In this document: positions 11,859 to 23,657 of the stretch, in pieces
Layout of the letters: the number at the start of each line of letters is the position of its first letter
How positions within the stretch are numbered: position 1 is the stretch's first letter
Assembly: GCA_949130495.1 (NCBI GenBank)
Contig: OX422207.1
Span: 835,176,073 to 835,240,072 of the forward strand
Direction: 5' to 3'
Source of the DNA: Sambucus nigra
Taxonomy: Eukaryota; Streptophyta; Magnoliopsida; Dipsacales; Adoxaceae
Length of the DNA stretch: 64,000 bases
Notes under the pieces: generated by a model
The model's database searches: none
What the model was told of the DNA's origin: nothing
What the model saw: the letters and a program-made list of their open reading frames with translations, nothing else
Translations under genes and position numbers: made by a program

Positions 11859-12821
11859 TGATATACCCAAGTATGACCTCGGCCTAGAGGAGCACACCTC
11901 GGCCGAGATGAGAGCCGAGACGATGGCCGACCCACCGGTGCGGGGGGGGGGGGCACGATATCATCCCTCGGCCAAGGCCATCTCGGCCCAGGCCGACGCT
12001 ACCACATGCACCACCCCGGGTACACCTCGTATCACAGATGTCAACATCAACCCCAGTCAACAGTAGGCCAAGATAACGAGAAGCTCTACATTCACCTTCA
12101 ACATCCACCTTACCTCGGAGGAGGCCGAGGTTACCAGAGGCATCGCTTAGCAATCAGCACGCCAATGACTCGGCCCAGGCCGACACAGGTATATACCTCG
12201 GCTGACATAAAGCCGAGACAACCCTTGACACCTCACGGATTGAGCGGACAACCAACCTTTATAGCTCGGCCTTTCCTATGCCGAGGCCATTCACCAACAT
12301 GACTGCCAAGCACCTGTTGACATTTGGACAAGGACACCTGGGCATAAATCAGTTATAACAAGATTATTCTCCACCTGTGGGAGAATATTTCATCATCATT
12401 ACCTACATATGGCCCTGACAGCTGGCACACCACCATTGGTGAGGAAGCTACACACATTCACATTACATGCATAGGGGGTACATTACACCCCCTAGGCACT
12501 ATATAAAGGGATCACCCCCAACCTTGCAAAGGGATCCAGATATTAAAACCCTAGCAGAAATTCTGTCTAAATATATACAGTAGATGGAGAGAAAGAGCTT
12601 GAGAGGTTGTATCCATGGCCATTAGTGCCTGCCTTCAGTGATATTACTCACACTCACCCACAGTGGACGTAGGCCAGATTGGCTGAACCACTTATATTCA
12701 GTTGTCATTCCTCTTATCCTCACCTCATTCTTGTCTTATTCATACAGCTGTGCTGCCATTGTTACACTTGTATCGAGCTTGCAAACACATCACCTGGAGG
12801 TGCTGGTTTTCAGCATCATCA
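11859..12821 (+). repeat. Tat-B 5' LTR
   Basis: About 963 bp, TG...CA. It contains a run of at least 12 G near 11,942 and many CTCGGCC/GGCCGAG motifs. A TATATAAA box lies at 12,500-12,507. It is near-identical to the 3' LTR. Confidence 0.96.
12500..12507 (+). promoter_or_regulatory. TATA box in Tat-B 5' LTR
   Basis: TATATAAA in the context GGCACTATATAAAGG, about 320 bp before the LTR end. It probably directs the genomic transcript and so marks the U3/R region. The 3' LTR has the same box at 24,505-24,512. Confidence 0.65.
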
Positions 12822-12824
12822 TTT

Positions 12825-12842
12825 TGGCGCCGTCTGTGGGAA
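12825..12842 (+). other. Tat-B primer-binding site
   Basis: TGGCGCCGTCTGTGGGAA starts three bases after the LTR. The first nine bases match the sequence complementary to the 3' end of plant tRNA-Asp, but the rest does not fit it well, so the primer tRNA is uncertain. Confidence 0.7.
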
Positions 12843-12998
12843 GAGAGAGGCTATCTCATCCTCATTTTCTGCTTTACCTCACCGGAGACTCTGGTGGTGA
12901 ACCAGAATCCACCCCTTGCGTGGAGCTGTTTCACCATTGAAAGAGACCCTTTCAGGTATTAAGCTCCCCTGCAACTAAGGCTCTATACAGTTTAACAC

Positions 12999-13259
12999 AT
13001 GGCACCAGACATGCCACCACCTCTACCGCCGCCCGGAGGTGGGGGAGCTAGCTCCAGTCAGGCTCCTCCCCAGTCCGAAATGGCGGAGGTGGCAGCTGCC
13101 TTGAAATCTTTGGCTGCAACACAACAAGCGATGAAGGAGCAATTTGCACAGCTCAGCCAAACCATGATGATGAGACCACCTGGAGTCTCACCGGACATGA
13201 TCACCCCGGCGGCAGTTCAACCCCAACCGGGTGCCAGGGGACCACCCAGGCACCGATGA
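12999..13259 (+). CDS. Tat-B gag N-terminal leader ORF
   Basis: The first ATG after the primer-binding site opens an 86-codon frame. It is rich in Pro, Gly and Ser, then has a short helical stretch (SEMAEVAAALKSLAATQQAM). The equivalent Tat-A segment (26,459-26,283) is likewise Pro/Asn-rich followed by a short helix. The frame ends in TGA overlapping the ATG of the next frame (ATGA at 13,256-13,259). This may be a small indel splitting one gag, or a genuine two-frame arrangement. Confidence 0.55.
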   Translation: MAPDMPPPLPPPGGGGASSSQAPPQSEMAEVAAALKSLAATQQAMKEQFAQLSQTMMMRPPGVSPDMITPAAVQPQPGARGPPRHR

Positions 13260-15460
13260 AGGACCAACCTGCACCCCAGCGGAGAAGGGACGTTGCTGAC
13301 CCTAGGCGTTTGCGCCTGGGGAGGCAAGGAAACCCTTGCCCGGAGGACAGGTACGATGACATAGGAGTAGAAGAGGCCCCAGAAGACTGCTGGGAGCCAT
13401 ATGAGGTGTCCGATAATACCGTACGACCTCATCGGCAAAGCCAAGGATGTGTCGGCCTAAAAAGAGATGAGGCCCAGCAGAGAGGGTCGGCCTTCAACAG
13501 GTTGAGCAGAGGCTCGGCCTTCGAGAGGCTGGGACCAGTTAATTACCTAAGAGACAGGCTATCGAGATCAAGGAGTGCAGCAGGCTCCCAAAGAGGGGCT
13601 CGGCCAGATCAAGGCCGACCCATGGATGGAAGAGCAAGGGAACAGGAAGAGGTCAACAGTCAGAGGGTCGTGGCTGGGGAACCCTCTGTCCACCGCAGAA
13701 AGGTGGCAGGGGACAACCTCGGCCAAGTTGACGAGAGAAGACCATGGAATGACTCGATCCAACGTCTCGAGGAGAAGATAGGGGACCTCATAAAGAGCAA
13801 GGACCCCTTACAGAGGGGCTACACGGAGGGCTCACCATTTGTGGCTAAGATAGTGGGGTTCCCAACCCCAGCTAAATTCAAGCCTCCTGTAGTGACTCCT
13901 AAGTATGATGGCAGCACTAACCCTGTGCACCACATTGAGATGTATCAGTCGGCGGCAGATAATTACTCGATACCTGATGAGATGAAGTGCAGGGCCTTCT
14001 CGGGCACCCTAACAGGGGCTGCGCATAGCTGGTTCACCTCTCTTCCAAAGAATTCAATCGAAAACTTCAAGGGATTGGCCGAGCAGTTCATCCACAACTT
14101 CTGCTTTGGGGTAAGGCCCCAAAAGAAGACCACCCACCTCCTATACGTCAAACAGGCTAAGGGTGAAAGCCTAAGGGACTATATAGCAAGATTCAACAAG
14201 GAGAAGTTGGAGGTGGAGGATTACGAGGAGAGCATAGCCATGACCGCCCTTATGGGAGGTCTTCAGAAGGGAAAGCTACTATGGAAGCTGGCGGAAGACC
14301 CCCCCAAGTCTATGGCGGAGCTGTTGTCCACTGCAGGAAAAGTAATGAATGCGGAGGAGGCGATGGCCGCCAAATACGAGGAGGAGAACCGCGGTAGTGC
14401 TGGGAGGTCCCAGGGCAAGAAGGAAGGGAAGAAGCGGTCAGCAGATGACAAGTTCGCCCGTTACACTCCTCTGACCGTGAGCTGTGAACAAATTCTTAAT
14501 GAGATCAAGAGTGACCGGGCTCTGAGATGGCCAGAGAAGTTGAAGGCTCCGCCACATAAGAGGAATAAAAACCTCTGGTGTGAGTTTCATCAGGACCACG
14601 GCCATGTCACAGACAGATGCTTTGCCCTGAAGGACGAGATCGAGAAGATGCTGAAATCCGGGAAGCTAAGAAAGTATGTGGATGGCAAGGCCCCAAAAGG
14701 CGGCAGGGAAGACCCTAGGAAGAGAATAGACGACAAGTGCCGTGGTGATGTCCCGGCTGAAAGACATGACGATTCAGATGGTGATGATGGAGATGACCCG
14801 GATCTCCCACCTAGGGATGACAACACCCCGGTGAAGAGGGTAGGAATGATCTCCTTTGGTGTTAACACCATATGTGGGGGATTCGCAGGGGGTGGATCTG
14901 AGGTAGCCGATAGAAAGGCTCATGTAGCGGAGGCCAAATCGGTGGTCAAGCCAGAGGTTGTGAACCTGACGTCTTCTGACGCTGTGCAGAAGAGAACAAA
15001 GGTGGACATGGACACCCTGGTGGTGGGTTTCTCCCGGCTCGACTTCAAGGGCATCCTAGCCCCCCATGATGACCCCTTGGTCATAACGACAAGAGTGCAT
15101 GGGTGCGACGTAGGGAGAATCCTCATAGATGGGGGAAACTCAGCAGATGTAATGTTTTGGCCTTGCTTCAAGAGCTTGGGTCTTAGCAGATCAAGATTAG
15201 TGCCATACCACCATCCCTTGATAGACTTTAGTGGTGAGAAAGTGCACCCGTTAGGCATGTATGAGATGGATGTACGTATGGGGGATAGGTGGCCTAAGAG
15301 GCTGACTAAGAAGATAAACTTTTTTGTGATGGACGAGAATGTCTACTCGGCCTACAACCTCATCATTGGAAGAGTAGCCCTCAAGGAGTTTGAAGCCGTG
15401 CCGTCAATGGTCCATCAAATGCTAAAATTCCCGACCCGTCAATGGTCCATCAAATGCTAA
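13256..15460 (+). CDS. Tat-B gag and protease polyprotein
   Basis: The frame encodes the virus-like-particle protein followed by the protease. An Arg-rich, low-complexity N-terminal third is followed by the gag core (PTPAKFKPPVVTPKYDG, CRAFSGTLTGAAHSWF, HNFCFGVRPQKK) at about 13,860-14,130. A zinc-knuckle-like segment CEFHQDHGHVTDRCF lies near 14,578-14,625, then an acidic linker. The protease motif is ILIDGGNSADVMF near 15,120-15,155. The last codons are an artefact of a perfect 35 bp tandem duplication (15,401-15,435 and 15,436-15,470). It shifts the frame and stops translation at 15,460, before RT. Ignoring one duplicate puts gag-protease and pol in the same frame. Confidence 0.9.
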   Translation: MKDQPAPQRRRDVADPRRLRLGRQGNPCPEDRYDDIGVEEAPEDCWEPYEVSDNTVRPHRQSQGCVGLKRDEAQQRGSAFNRLSRGSAFERLGPVNYLRDRLSRSRSAAGSQRGARPDQGRPMDGRAREQEEVNSQRVVAGEPSVHRRKVAGDNLGQVDERRPWNDSIQRLEEKIGDLIKSKDPLQRGYTEGSPFVAKIVGFPTPAKFKPPVVTPKYDGSTNPVHHIEMYQSAADNYSIPDEMKCRAFSGTLTGAAHSWFTSLPKNSIENFKGLAEQFIHNFCFGVRPQKKTTHLLYVKQAKGESLRDYIARFNKEKLEVEDYEESIAMTALMGGLQKGKLLWKLAEDPPKSMAELLSTAGKVMNAEEAMAAKYEEENRGSAGRSQGKKEGKKRSADDKFARYTPLTVSCEQILNEIKSDRALRWPEKLKAPPHKRNKNLWCEFHQDHGHVTDRCFALKDEIEKMLKSGKLRKYVDGKAPKGGREDPRKRIDDKCRGDVPAERHDDSDGDDGDDPDLPPRDDNTPVKRVGMISFGVNTICGGFAGGGSEVADRKAHVAEAKSVVKPEVVNLTSSDAVQKRTKVDMDTLVVGFSRLDFKGILAPHDDPLVITTRVHGCDVGRILIDGGNSADVMFWPCFKSLGLSRSRLVPYHHPLIDFSGEKVHPLGMYEMDVRMGDRWPKRLTKKINFFVMDENVYSAYNLIIGRVALKEFEAVPSMVHQMLKFPTRQWSIKC

Positions 15461-15470
15461 AATTCCCGAC
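15401..15470. repeat. Perfect 35 bp tandem duplication in Tat-B gag-pol
   Basis: Two identical adjacent 35 bp units begin CCGTCAATGGTCC and end AATTCCCGAC. Since 35 is not a multiple of three, the copy breaks the gag-protease-pol frame. Confidence 0.97.
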
Positions 15471-18400
15471 CCCTTACGGGGTAGGGGAAGTGCAGGGGGA
15501 TCAGACCACGGCACGGGAGTGTTACTTTAACTCAGCTGAAGAGAGGGAGGCCCATAAGAGAGCAACCGCCACCTACAACATAGACACTCTTGATCCGAGA
15601 GATGAAACAAAGCTGAAGAAGGGCGAGGCCGCGGAAGAGGTAGAATCCATCATCCTCAATGAGGACGAGCCGGAAAAAACCATCCAGGTCGGCAAGGCCC
15701 TAGAAACAAAGATTAAGGAAGAGCTGATAAGACTTCTCAGGAAGAGACGGAGTGTCTTTGCCTGGAGCCACACCGACATTCCTGGTATAGACCCCGAGGT
15801 CATGACCCACAAACTCAACGTGGACAGGGATGCCAGACCAATCAAGCAGAGGAGGAGAATTTACTCCAGAGAAAAGTATGAGGTCATTCGGGAAGAGGTG
15901 AAGAAATTGGAATAGGCCGAGTTCATACGAGAGGTCACCTATTCAGAGTGGCTCTCAAATGCAGTGATCGTGCCTAAGGCCAATGGAAAGTGGCGGATGT
16001 GTGTAGATTTCACAGACCTGAATAGGTCTTGCCCGAAGGACAGCTATCCCCTACCTAGGATAGATCAGATGGTGGACGCAACAACAGGGCACGAGCTCAT
16101 GAGCTTCATGGATGCTTATTCGGGTTATAATCAAATCTTCATGGACGTCGAAGACTCTGAGAAGACAGCCTTCATCACTGACAAGGGGACATACTGTTAC
16201 AAGGTAATGCCCTTTGGTCTGAAAAATGCGGGGGCAACATATCAGCGTCTCGTCAATAGGATGTTTGAGGATCAGATAGGTAAGACCATGGAGGTGTACG
16301 TGGACGATATGCTAACGAAGAGCCTGAAGGCATGTACTCACGTGGCAGACCTTGAGAAGACCTTCGATGTCATGGACTCGTACAGAATGAAGCTCAACCC
16401 GGCCAAATGTGTCTTCGGGGTAGGAGCTGGGAAGTTCTTGGGGTTCATCGTTAATCAAAGGGGGATTGAGGCAAATCCAGAGAAGATCAAGGCCTTGCTC
16501 GACATGAAGACTCCTAGGAGTATCAAGGATGTCCAAAGACTCACGGGAAGAGTGGCAGCCCTGAACAGGTTTGTTTCCAGAGCAACCGATAAGTGTCTTC
16601 CATTCTTCAAGATCCTAAGGAAGGCCTTCCAGTGGGATGAAGAGTGTGAAAAAGCTTTTGATCAGCTCAAGTCCTACTTGGGGTCTCCCCTGCTGCTGTC
16701 CCGGCCCATTGCGGGAGAAAGGTTGTTTGTATATCTAGCAGTCTTTGAGTCGGCCATTAGTGCGGCCATCATACGAGAAGAGGGTGGAGTTCAGAAACCA
16801 GTGTACATTAACAGTAAGGCCCTACAAGGGTCTGAACAGAACTATCCCCGGATGGAGAAGTTGGCTTATGCTCTTATCCATGCTTCAAGGAAAATGAAAC
16901 CCTACTTTCAAGCTCACTCTATAACAGTCCTCACGGACTCCCCGCTAAGACAGGTCCTGCACAAGCCCGAGAAGTCTGGAAGATTGATGGCCTGGGCCAT
17001 TGAACTAGGAGAGTATGATCTTACGTACCAACCCAGGACAGCCATTAAGGGGCAGGCCCTTGCTGATTTTGTCGCAGAATTCACTTGGGAAGAGACTGAG
17101 TCAGAGAAGAGCTTGGAAGGCGGCAAAGAGAAGGGCAGAAGCATCCCCCGAGATTCGGAAGATATGGACCCAAACGTCTTCGGGGGCCGAGAAGAGGTAG
17201 TCCCAGGCAATGCTCGGAGGAGAATAGAAGAAAACGAAGAGGATCGATACCTATTCGAAAAAAGAGTGATGAAAGAAGGGGTTTTCTCTTCAGATGAAGA
17301 CGTATGGAGCCTCTTCGTGGATGGATCCTCCTGTGACGGTGGAAGCGGCGCGGGGCTAGTACTCTCAGCTCCAGATGGCGCCAACATTGAGTATGCCTTA
17401 AGATTTAACTTCCAGGCTTCAAACAACGAGTCTGAGTATGAAGCCATGATAGCGGGCCTCCTATTGGCAACAACTCTGCGGGTAAAGCGGCTTCTACTCC
17501 ATAGTGACTCAAGGTTGGTTGTTAACCAAGTGTTGGGGGCATACGAGGCTAAGGATGAGAGGATGGCCAGATACTTAAAAAAGGTAAGAGGATTGCTAGA
17601 GTTTTTTGAAGAGGCCAAACTGAAGAGAGTGCCTAGACTGAGCAATAACCACGCTGATGCATTGGCAAGACTGGCCTCAGCAATGAAGACAGATTTGAGA
17701 AGAACCATCCCGATTGAAGTTCTAGGAAAGGCAAGCATCGAGGAGGACGAGGTGTGCAACCCTTGTCGCAATATAAACCCGGGAGACTCGTGGATTGACC
17801 CGATTGTCAGATACCTAAGGGAGGGGGAGTTACCTGAGTCCAAACTAGAGAGGAAAAAGTTGAGGTACAGGGCTGCTAAGTTCTCATTGATAGGAGACGT
17901 CTTGTACAAAAAAGGCTTCCTCTTGCCCCTCCTCAGATGTGTTCACCCCTTGGAGGTACCTCGGATCTTACAGGAGATTCATGAAGGCTCTTGCTCTAGC
18001 CATATAGGAGGAAGACCCTTAGCCAAGAGAATCATCACACAGGGATATTGGTGGCCAACCTTGTCTAGGGACTCTGCTGATTATGTGAAGAGGTGCGACA
18101 AATGTCAGAGGTTTGCCACAATCCCTCATCAACCCCATCGGCCTATGACATCAATCTCTTCTCCATGGCCGTTCGCGGTATGGGGAATTGACTTGGTAGG
18201 ACCTTTGCCAAGAGCAGTCAACAACTATAGATTCTTGATAGTTGCCATTGACTACTTTTCAAAATGGGTAGAGGCCGAACCCATGATAACAATTACGGAG
18301 CAGAAGACCTTTCAGTTCATCTGGAAAAACATCATATGTAGGTATGGCCTCCCAAACACGCTCATCTCAGATAATGGGACCCAGTTCAGGAACGCCTCCT

Positions 18401-19011
18401 TGGAGAAGTATTGCCAAAGTGTGGGGATTAAACAGTTCTTCTCATCTCCGGGTCGACCTCAGGCTAATGGCCAGACTGAGGTTACAAATAGGACCATCTT
18501 GGATGGAATCAAGAAGAGATTAGAAGACGCAAAGGGGAGATGGACAGAAGAGGTTTACGCTGTGCTATGGGCTTACAGGACCACAACAAGGACGCCCACG
18601 GGAGAAACCCCATTCATGCTGGCACACGGTTCAGAAGCCGTCATACCAACGGAGATAAGCCTACCAACTCATCGGGTTCAGACCTATGATCAGGACAGCA
18701 ATGAGGAAAGGAGGAGGTTAGACTTGGACCTTATTGAAGAAAGAAGGGAAGACGCAGAGGTCAGGAAAGCAGCCTACCAGCAGAAGGCGGCAAAATTCTA
18801 CAATCAAAGGGTGAAGGCAAGACCCATTGCGGTGGGAGATCTAGTGCTTAAGAAGACCCTACAGAAAACAAACAAACTGCACCCGAACTGGCATGGCCCC
18901 TACAGAGTAACGGAAGAGGTTGTGCCGGGCACGTATAGGCTAGAGAACCTAGAGGGAGAACCCTTTATTAACCCGTGGAATGCCGACCACCTAAAGAGAT
19001 ATTATGTATAA
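15442..19011 (+). pseudogene. Tat-B pol: RT, RNase H, archaeal-type RNase H, integrase
   Basis: The frame is open from 15,442 apart from one TAG at 15,913-15,915, at a place where Gln is likely; it then continues for about 1,030 codons to 19,011. RT has VDFTDLNRSCPKDSYPLPRID and catalytic YVDDM at 16,297-16,311. Ty3 RNase H spans about 16,660-17,080. After an acidic linker, a second RNase H (about 17,310-17,690) carries FVDGSS, LHSDSRL and NHADALA. Integrase has an H-H-C-C region near 17,980-18,120 and the core D (WGIDLVG), D (ISDNGTQF) and E (QTEVTNR) near 18,185-18,490, then a tail ending LKRYYV. All catalytic motifs look intact. Only the duplication and the nonsense codon block expression. 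Confidence 0.94.
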
Positions 19012-19099
19012 CGTTGCATCTATTTTGTCAATTGAAAATGTACCATCTTATTGAGAAGAGGTTATGAATAAAGATCAGTTTCCATGGCAAATTCTTGTT

Positions 19100-20640
19100 T
19101 TATCTTAACATCATTAATTTGGTGATATTATGAGGATAACCTCTTAGGTGAGGACCTCAGACCTTAAACATCATTAATTTGGTGACATTATGAGTTACCT
19201 CGGCCTAGGTGATGACCTCAGACCCTCATAACATCACTTGGTGGTGACGAGGTCTGAGCTCGGGCACCTCGGCTGGAGGACCTCAGACCCTTAACATCAT
19301 TCATTTTGTGAAATTTATTATGAGGATAACCTCTTAGGTGAGGACCTCAGACCTTAAACATCATTAATTTGGTGACATTATGAGTTACCTCGGCCTAGGT
19401 GATGACCTCAGACCCTCATAACATCACTTGGTGGTGACGAGGTCTGAGCTCGGGCACCTCGGCTGGAGGACCTCAGACCCTTAACATCATTCATTTGGTG
19501 AAATTTATTATGAGGATAACCTCTTAGGTGAGGACCTCAGACCTTAAACATCATTAATTTGGTGACATTATGAGTTACCTCGGCCTAGGTGATGACCTCA
19601 GACCCTCATAACATCACTTGGTGACGAGGTCTGAGCTCGGACACCTCGGCTAGAGGACCTCAGACCCTTAACATCATTCATTTTGTGAAATTTATTATGA
19701 GGATAACCTCTTAGGTGAGGACCTTAGACCTTAAACATCATTAATTTGGTGACATTATGAGTTACCTCGGCCTAGGTGATGACCTCAGACCCTCATAACA
19801 TCACTCGGTGGTGACGAGGTCTGAGCTCGGGCACCTCGGCTGGAGGACCTCAGACCCTTAACATCATTCATTTGGTGAAATTTATTATGAGGATAACCTC
19901 TTAGGTGAGGACCTCAGACCTTAAACATCATTAATTTGGTGACATTATGAGTTACCTCGGCCTAGGTGATGACCTCAGACCCTCATAACATCACTTGGTG
20001 ACGAGGTCTGAGCTCGGACACCTCGGCTAGAGGACCTCAGACCCTTAACATCATTCATTTGGTGAAATTTATTACGAGGATAACCTCTTAGGTGAGGACC
20101 TCAGACCTTAAACATCATTAATTTGGTGACATTATGAGTTACCTCGGCCTAGGTGATGACCTCAGACCCTCATAACCACTTGGTGGTGACGAGGTCTGAG
20201 CTCGGACACCTCGGCTAGAGGACCTCAGACCCTTAAGTGAGGACCTCAGACCCTTAACATCATTCATTTGGTGAAATTTGTTATGAGGATAACCTCTTAG
20301 GTGAGGACCTCAAACCTTAAACATCATTAAGTTGGCGACATTACGAGGCTTACCTCGGCCTAGGCGATGACCTCAGACCCTCATAACACCACTTGGTGGT
20401 GACGAGGTCTGAGCTCGGACACCTCGGCTATAGGGCCTCAGACCTTAAACATCATTAATTTGGTGACATTACGAGGCTTACCTCGGCCTAGGTGATGACC
20501 TCAGACCCTCATAACATCACTTGGTGGTGACGAGGTCTGAGCTCGGATACCCGGGCTAGAGGACCTCAGACCCTTAACATCATTCATTTGGTGAAATTTA
20601 TTATGGGGGCAACCTCTTAGGTGAGGACCTCAGACTCTTA
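19100..20640. repeat. Tat-B tandem array, seven to eight copies of a unit of about 190 bp
   Basis: The shared motif CGGCCTAGGTGATGACCTCAG recurs near 19,201, 19,391, 19,581, 19,768, 19,958, 20,145, 20,356 and 20,484, giving spacings of 187-190 bp, then 211 and 128. Each unit contains several shorter related segments around GACCTCAGACC and ACATCATT(A/C)ATTTGGTG, some in opposite orientation (GAGGTCTGAG), so it has internal inverted symmetry. It separates the end of integrase from the antisense gene. Confidence 0.93.
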
Positions 20641-20819
20641 AGTGTTGGTTATGGCATCACATTCAGTAATGACTTCAGAGAGTGCATAGCATTCATATAC
20701 ATTCACAAATAAAGATGGAGACATTTGCATTCAACAAAAGAGAGAAATTGCATAATATTTACGTGTTTGAGAAATTACATACGAGATTACAAGTCAAAAC
20801 AAAAAATGCAAAATACAAG
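20641..20819. other. Spacer, probable 3' end of the Tat-B antisense transcript
   Basis: Noncoding DNA between the tandem array and the stop of the antisense gene. No other feature was seen. Confidence 0.5.
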
Positions 20820-23248
20820 TCAAACATCTGAAGGAGGAATGTTTGATGTCTCGTCTGGCTCGGCCTGCTCGGTATTGGTCACCTGAGCTACCTCGTTGGC
20901 AGGGTCAGTATCTCTGAGGTCAGTCCCTTCCAGAGTAACAGTTTGACCAGGGGCAGCAACTTCATCCTCTATTTCCTGCAAGGCCTGGGCAAACTGGGCA
21001 TCGGCAAGGCCGAGGCCAACAAAATCTAAGGCCTTAATAGTGCCAACCTCGGCCTCCCTTACCTCGGCCCACTTGGATGTGGCCTTGATACCCCTTTCAA
21101 GGTACTCCAGGCCAAAACCTACAAACTCCTCGGAGACCTTATAATCAGCAATTATTGTCTCCGAGGCGTCTGCAAGAGAAGCCTTCATCGCGGCATCAAC
21201 CTTCTCCTGCAAAGCCTCGTCCTTGTCCTTCAGGGCCTTATTATGACTCTGAACAAGTGCAGAGATGTCCTTCTCTAAGGATTGGGCGTTATTTTCAGAG
21301 GTCTGAGCCTTGGTCTCAGCCTCCTGCAACTCGGTCCTCAGACGAGCAACCTCGGCCTTTAGGGTGCCCTCAACTTTTTCAGCCTCCTGCCCCTTTTGGA
21401 TGAGAGGCAATTTCCTCAGAGCCCATTTAGATAGCTGATACATGGCAGCCGCACCCTGCACAGTAAATGAAGAAGTTAGATGAGAGCAACATCAGACGTT
21501 GTACTTTGGACGAGAATAAGTTATACCTGGACTACTCGGTGAAGACCAAATTCAACCATCAGGGGAGTGTCCATGGCCCTGAAGAAATGCTTATCGGCCT
21601 CGGTCATCATATTGTTCAGAGCATCCATGGCCTGTCGGCTGTGGCCGACCACGCTATCAGACAGTTTCAACTGGTCCAAACGTGCTGATAACGTGTCGGC
21701 CGTGAGGGGGACCGCAGTATCTGAGGCCCTCTTGGTTCTGGAGGTCGGCCTCTGATCCTCAGGAGGAGGGACCTCAGGCGCCCTCTTCTTAGACTTAGAT
21801 GTAGAGGGAGCCGGTGGGGGAGCATTCATGCCAGTCTTCTTGACAAGTCTGGACAAGCTTGGAGCCGCCATCTCCCACAACTCGTCCGAAACGTCTGGTG
21901 GTTTCTCTGCAAAAGTAAAAAGATACGAGTCAGAAATAAAGTACGTATGATAAGAGACTACACGGTTAAAATAAAAATCCTTACCAAAGTCAGCTAAGGG
22001 ACTTCCGCCAAGGCTCGTCCCCGAGAGATACTGGGGGGTCAGTAGATGCTCAAATTTGACAAACATCCCATGGGACCCTTGGTCCTGCAGGGCCTTCACC
22101 CTTTTTCCATGTTGCACACTTAGTCCAGGGTCGGCCCTAGCAGCCATGGTAACTTTTCCCCATTTCCGGGGTATTCTCGGCTCGAAGATGGACGAAGGAA
22201 TGGAAGAACCAAATTCCCAAGGCCCTGAGACAAAAAAGTACCTGGGTTTCCAATTATGGTTGGAGGTCTGAGTGACCAGGAGCATCTTTTTCTCAGGCCT
22301 CCGAGCCACAAAGTGGTAGTAGCTCGGATGGTTCTTGGCCGAGGTAGGGACGTAACAACCAGCAAAGACCTGCACTGGGAGGTCAGAGTGGTGAACCGCC
22401 CTCCACAAAATGATGGCCCCTATAATAACCCTCCAGGCATTGGGAGAGAGCTGCGAGGGGGCCAAATTGATGAATGATAGAATGGTCCTAATGACGGGGT
22501 GGATGGGAAGACGAAAACCTAACTTGAACATCTGCTCGTACAGGCAGATTTCACCATCCCTACCGTGGTAGGCCCTCTCTTCCCTCAGAGGTCTCCTCAA
22601 GTGAATAGAGGGGCTAATGGAATATAAGTACCTGAAGTGCAGTAAATCCACCTCAGTAATGGTACTCTCGTACTCGTCTGTCTCAGAGGTGTCAACTTCA
22701 CTTTCGGCATCCTCATCATCGTCAGACTCAACGTCGGCTGGAGCAGACATAGACGGGTTACCGGGGAACCTCTGAGCAAACTCGGCCTCGGTTACGGCCG
22801 ACAGGGGAATAGCATTTAGGATACCAGGCACGGCCACACTTGGCTCTACAAGTTCAACCTCTGAAGAAGAACTAGAGGTGCTTGTGCCATTCTGGGACGA
22901 GGCACGACTAGAGACCTCGGCATGGTCAGGGTTCTGGTCAGCCTGAGTAGTGAAGTCCATGGCCTCTTGGAAAGAGTCCACTGACATTGGATCAGAGGTA
23001 GAAGACTCAGACTCAGACATCGGCAAATTGTTGGCAGAGGCGTCTGTCTGGTAAAAATTTTCAGGAGGACGAGGGTATACCACCTTGAGAGGAGGAGGAA
23101 AGAGGGGTCTGATGGGGGACTCTTGCGACCTACGAGCTTCTTCCTGAGCTCTCTCTATTTGTCTAATTTTATCCAAGGTCTTCTCTTTTAGAGATGGAAA
23201 GTCTTCAAGAAGTTGGTACAAGGGTCTGAGCATCTGGGGACGACCCAA
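20820..23248 (-). CDS. Tat-B antisense accessory gene (putative gypsy-type transposon protein), three exons
   Basis: Exons are 23,248-21,985, 21,906-21,527 and 21,455-20,820. The introns (78 and 71 bp) have clean GT...TTTGCAG and GT...TGTGCAG ends. Joined they give 759 codons without a stop. The N-terminal half is acidic and Ser-rich. The middle (about residues 190-430) holds RYLYSISPSIHLRRP, GEICLYEQMFKLGFRLPIHP and LSPNAWRVIIGAIILW, which I recognise as the domain Pfam calls a putative gypsy-type transposon protein (transposase_28). The C-terminal third is basic, then Glu/Lys/Gln-rich and coiled-coil-like. Its biochemical role is not known to me; the name does not show transposase activity. 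It is transcribed against gag-pol and is intact although gag-pol is not. Confidence 0.82.
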
Positions 23249-23657
23249 GGATTCTGCAGACCTTAAACTTGGGGAATATCCTAAAAACTACAAACAAAGA
23301 TGGCTTGAAAAGTTAAGGGAATTTTAGATCAAGCTAAAGAACCTATGCAGGAAGCCTGGCACACCGGAAAACTCAAGATCTAACCGGAAACCCCAAGATC
23401 TCACCGGGAAACTCAAGAACTAACCGGAAAGTTCAAAATTAAAAATATCAAAAACGAAGGAGATGGAGAGGGAGGATACCTGAAGGTGAGATTGGTGAAT
23501 AAGGTGGAGAGTATCGCGCAGGAAATGAGGTATCCCTCGGCGGAACAATCACTGGAGCAGAGGCTAGCTTCGGAGAGAAAAATTTGCAGAAAACAGGGGA
23601 GCAATCGCTTGAACAGGAGAGAAATGAGGAAGAAGAAGAAAAAGGAAGGTTTTAGCC

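Noticed and set aside
11859..12821. Several 60-100 codon frames in the Tat-B LTRs (both copies)
   Set aside because: LTR sequence read in multiple frames; the same frames recur in the 3' LTR simply because it is a duplicate.
16914..17909. 331-codon minus-strand open frame
   Set aside because: It is the shadow of the Tat-B pol region and no transposon or cellular motif appears in it.
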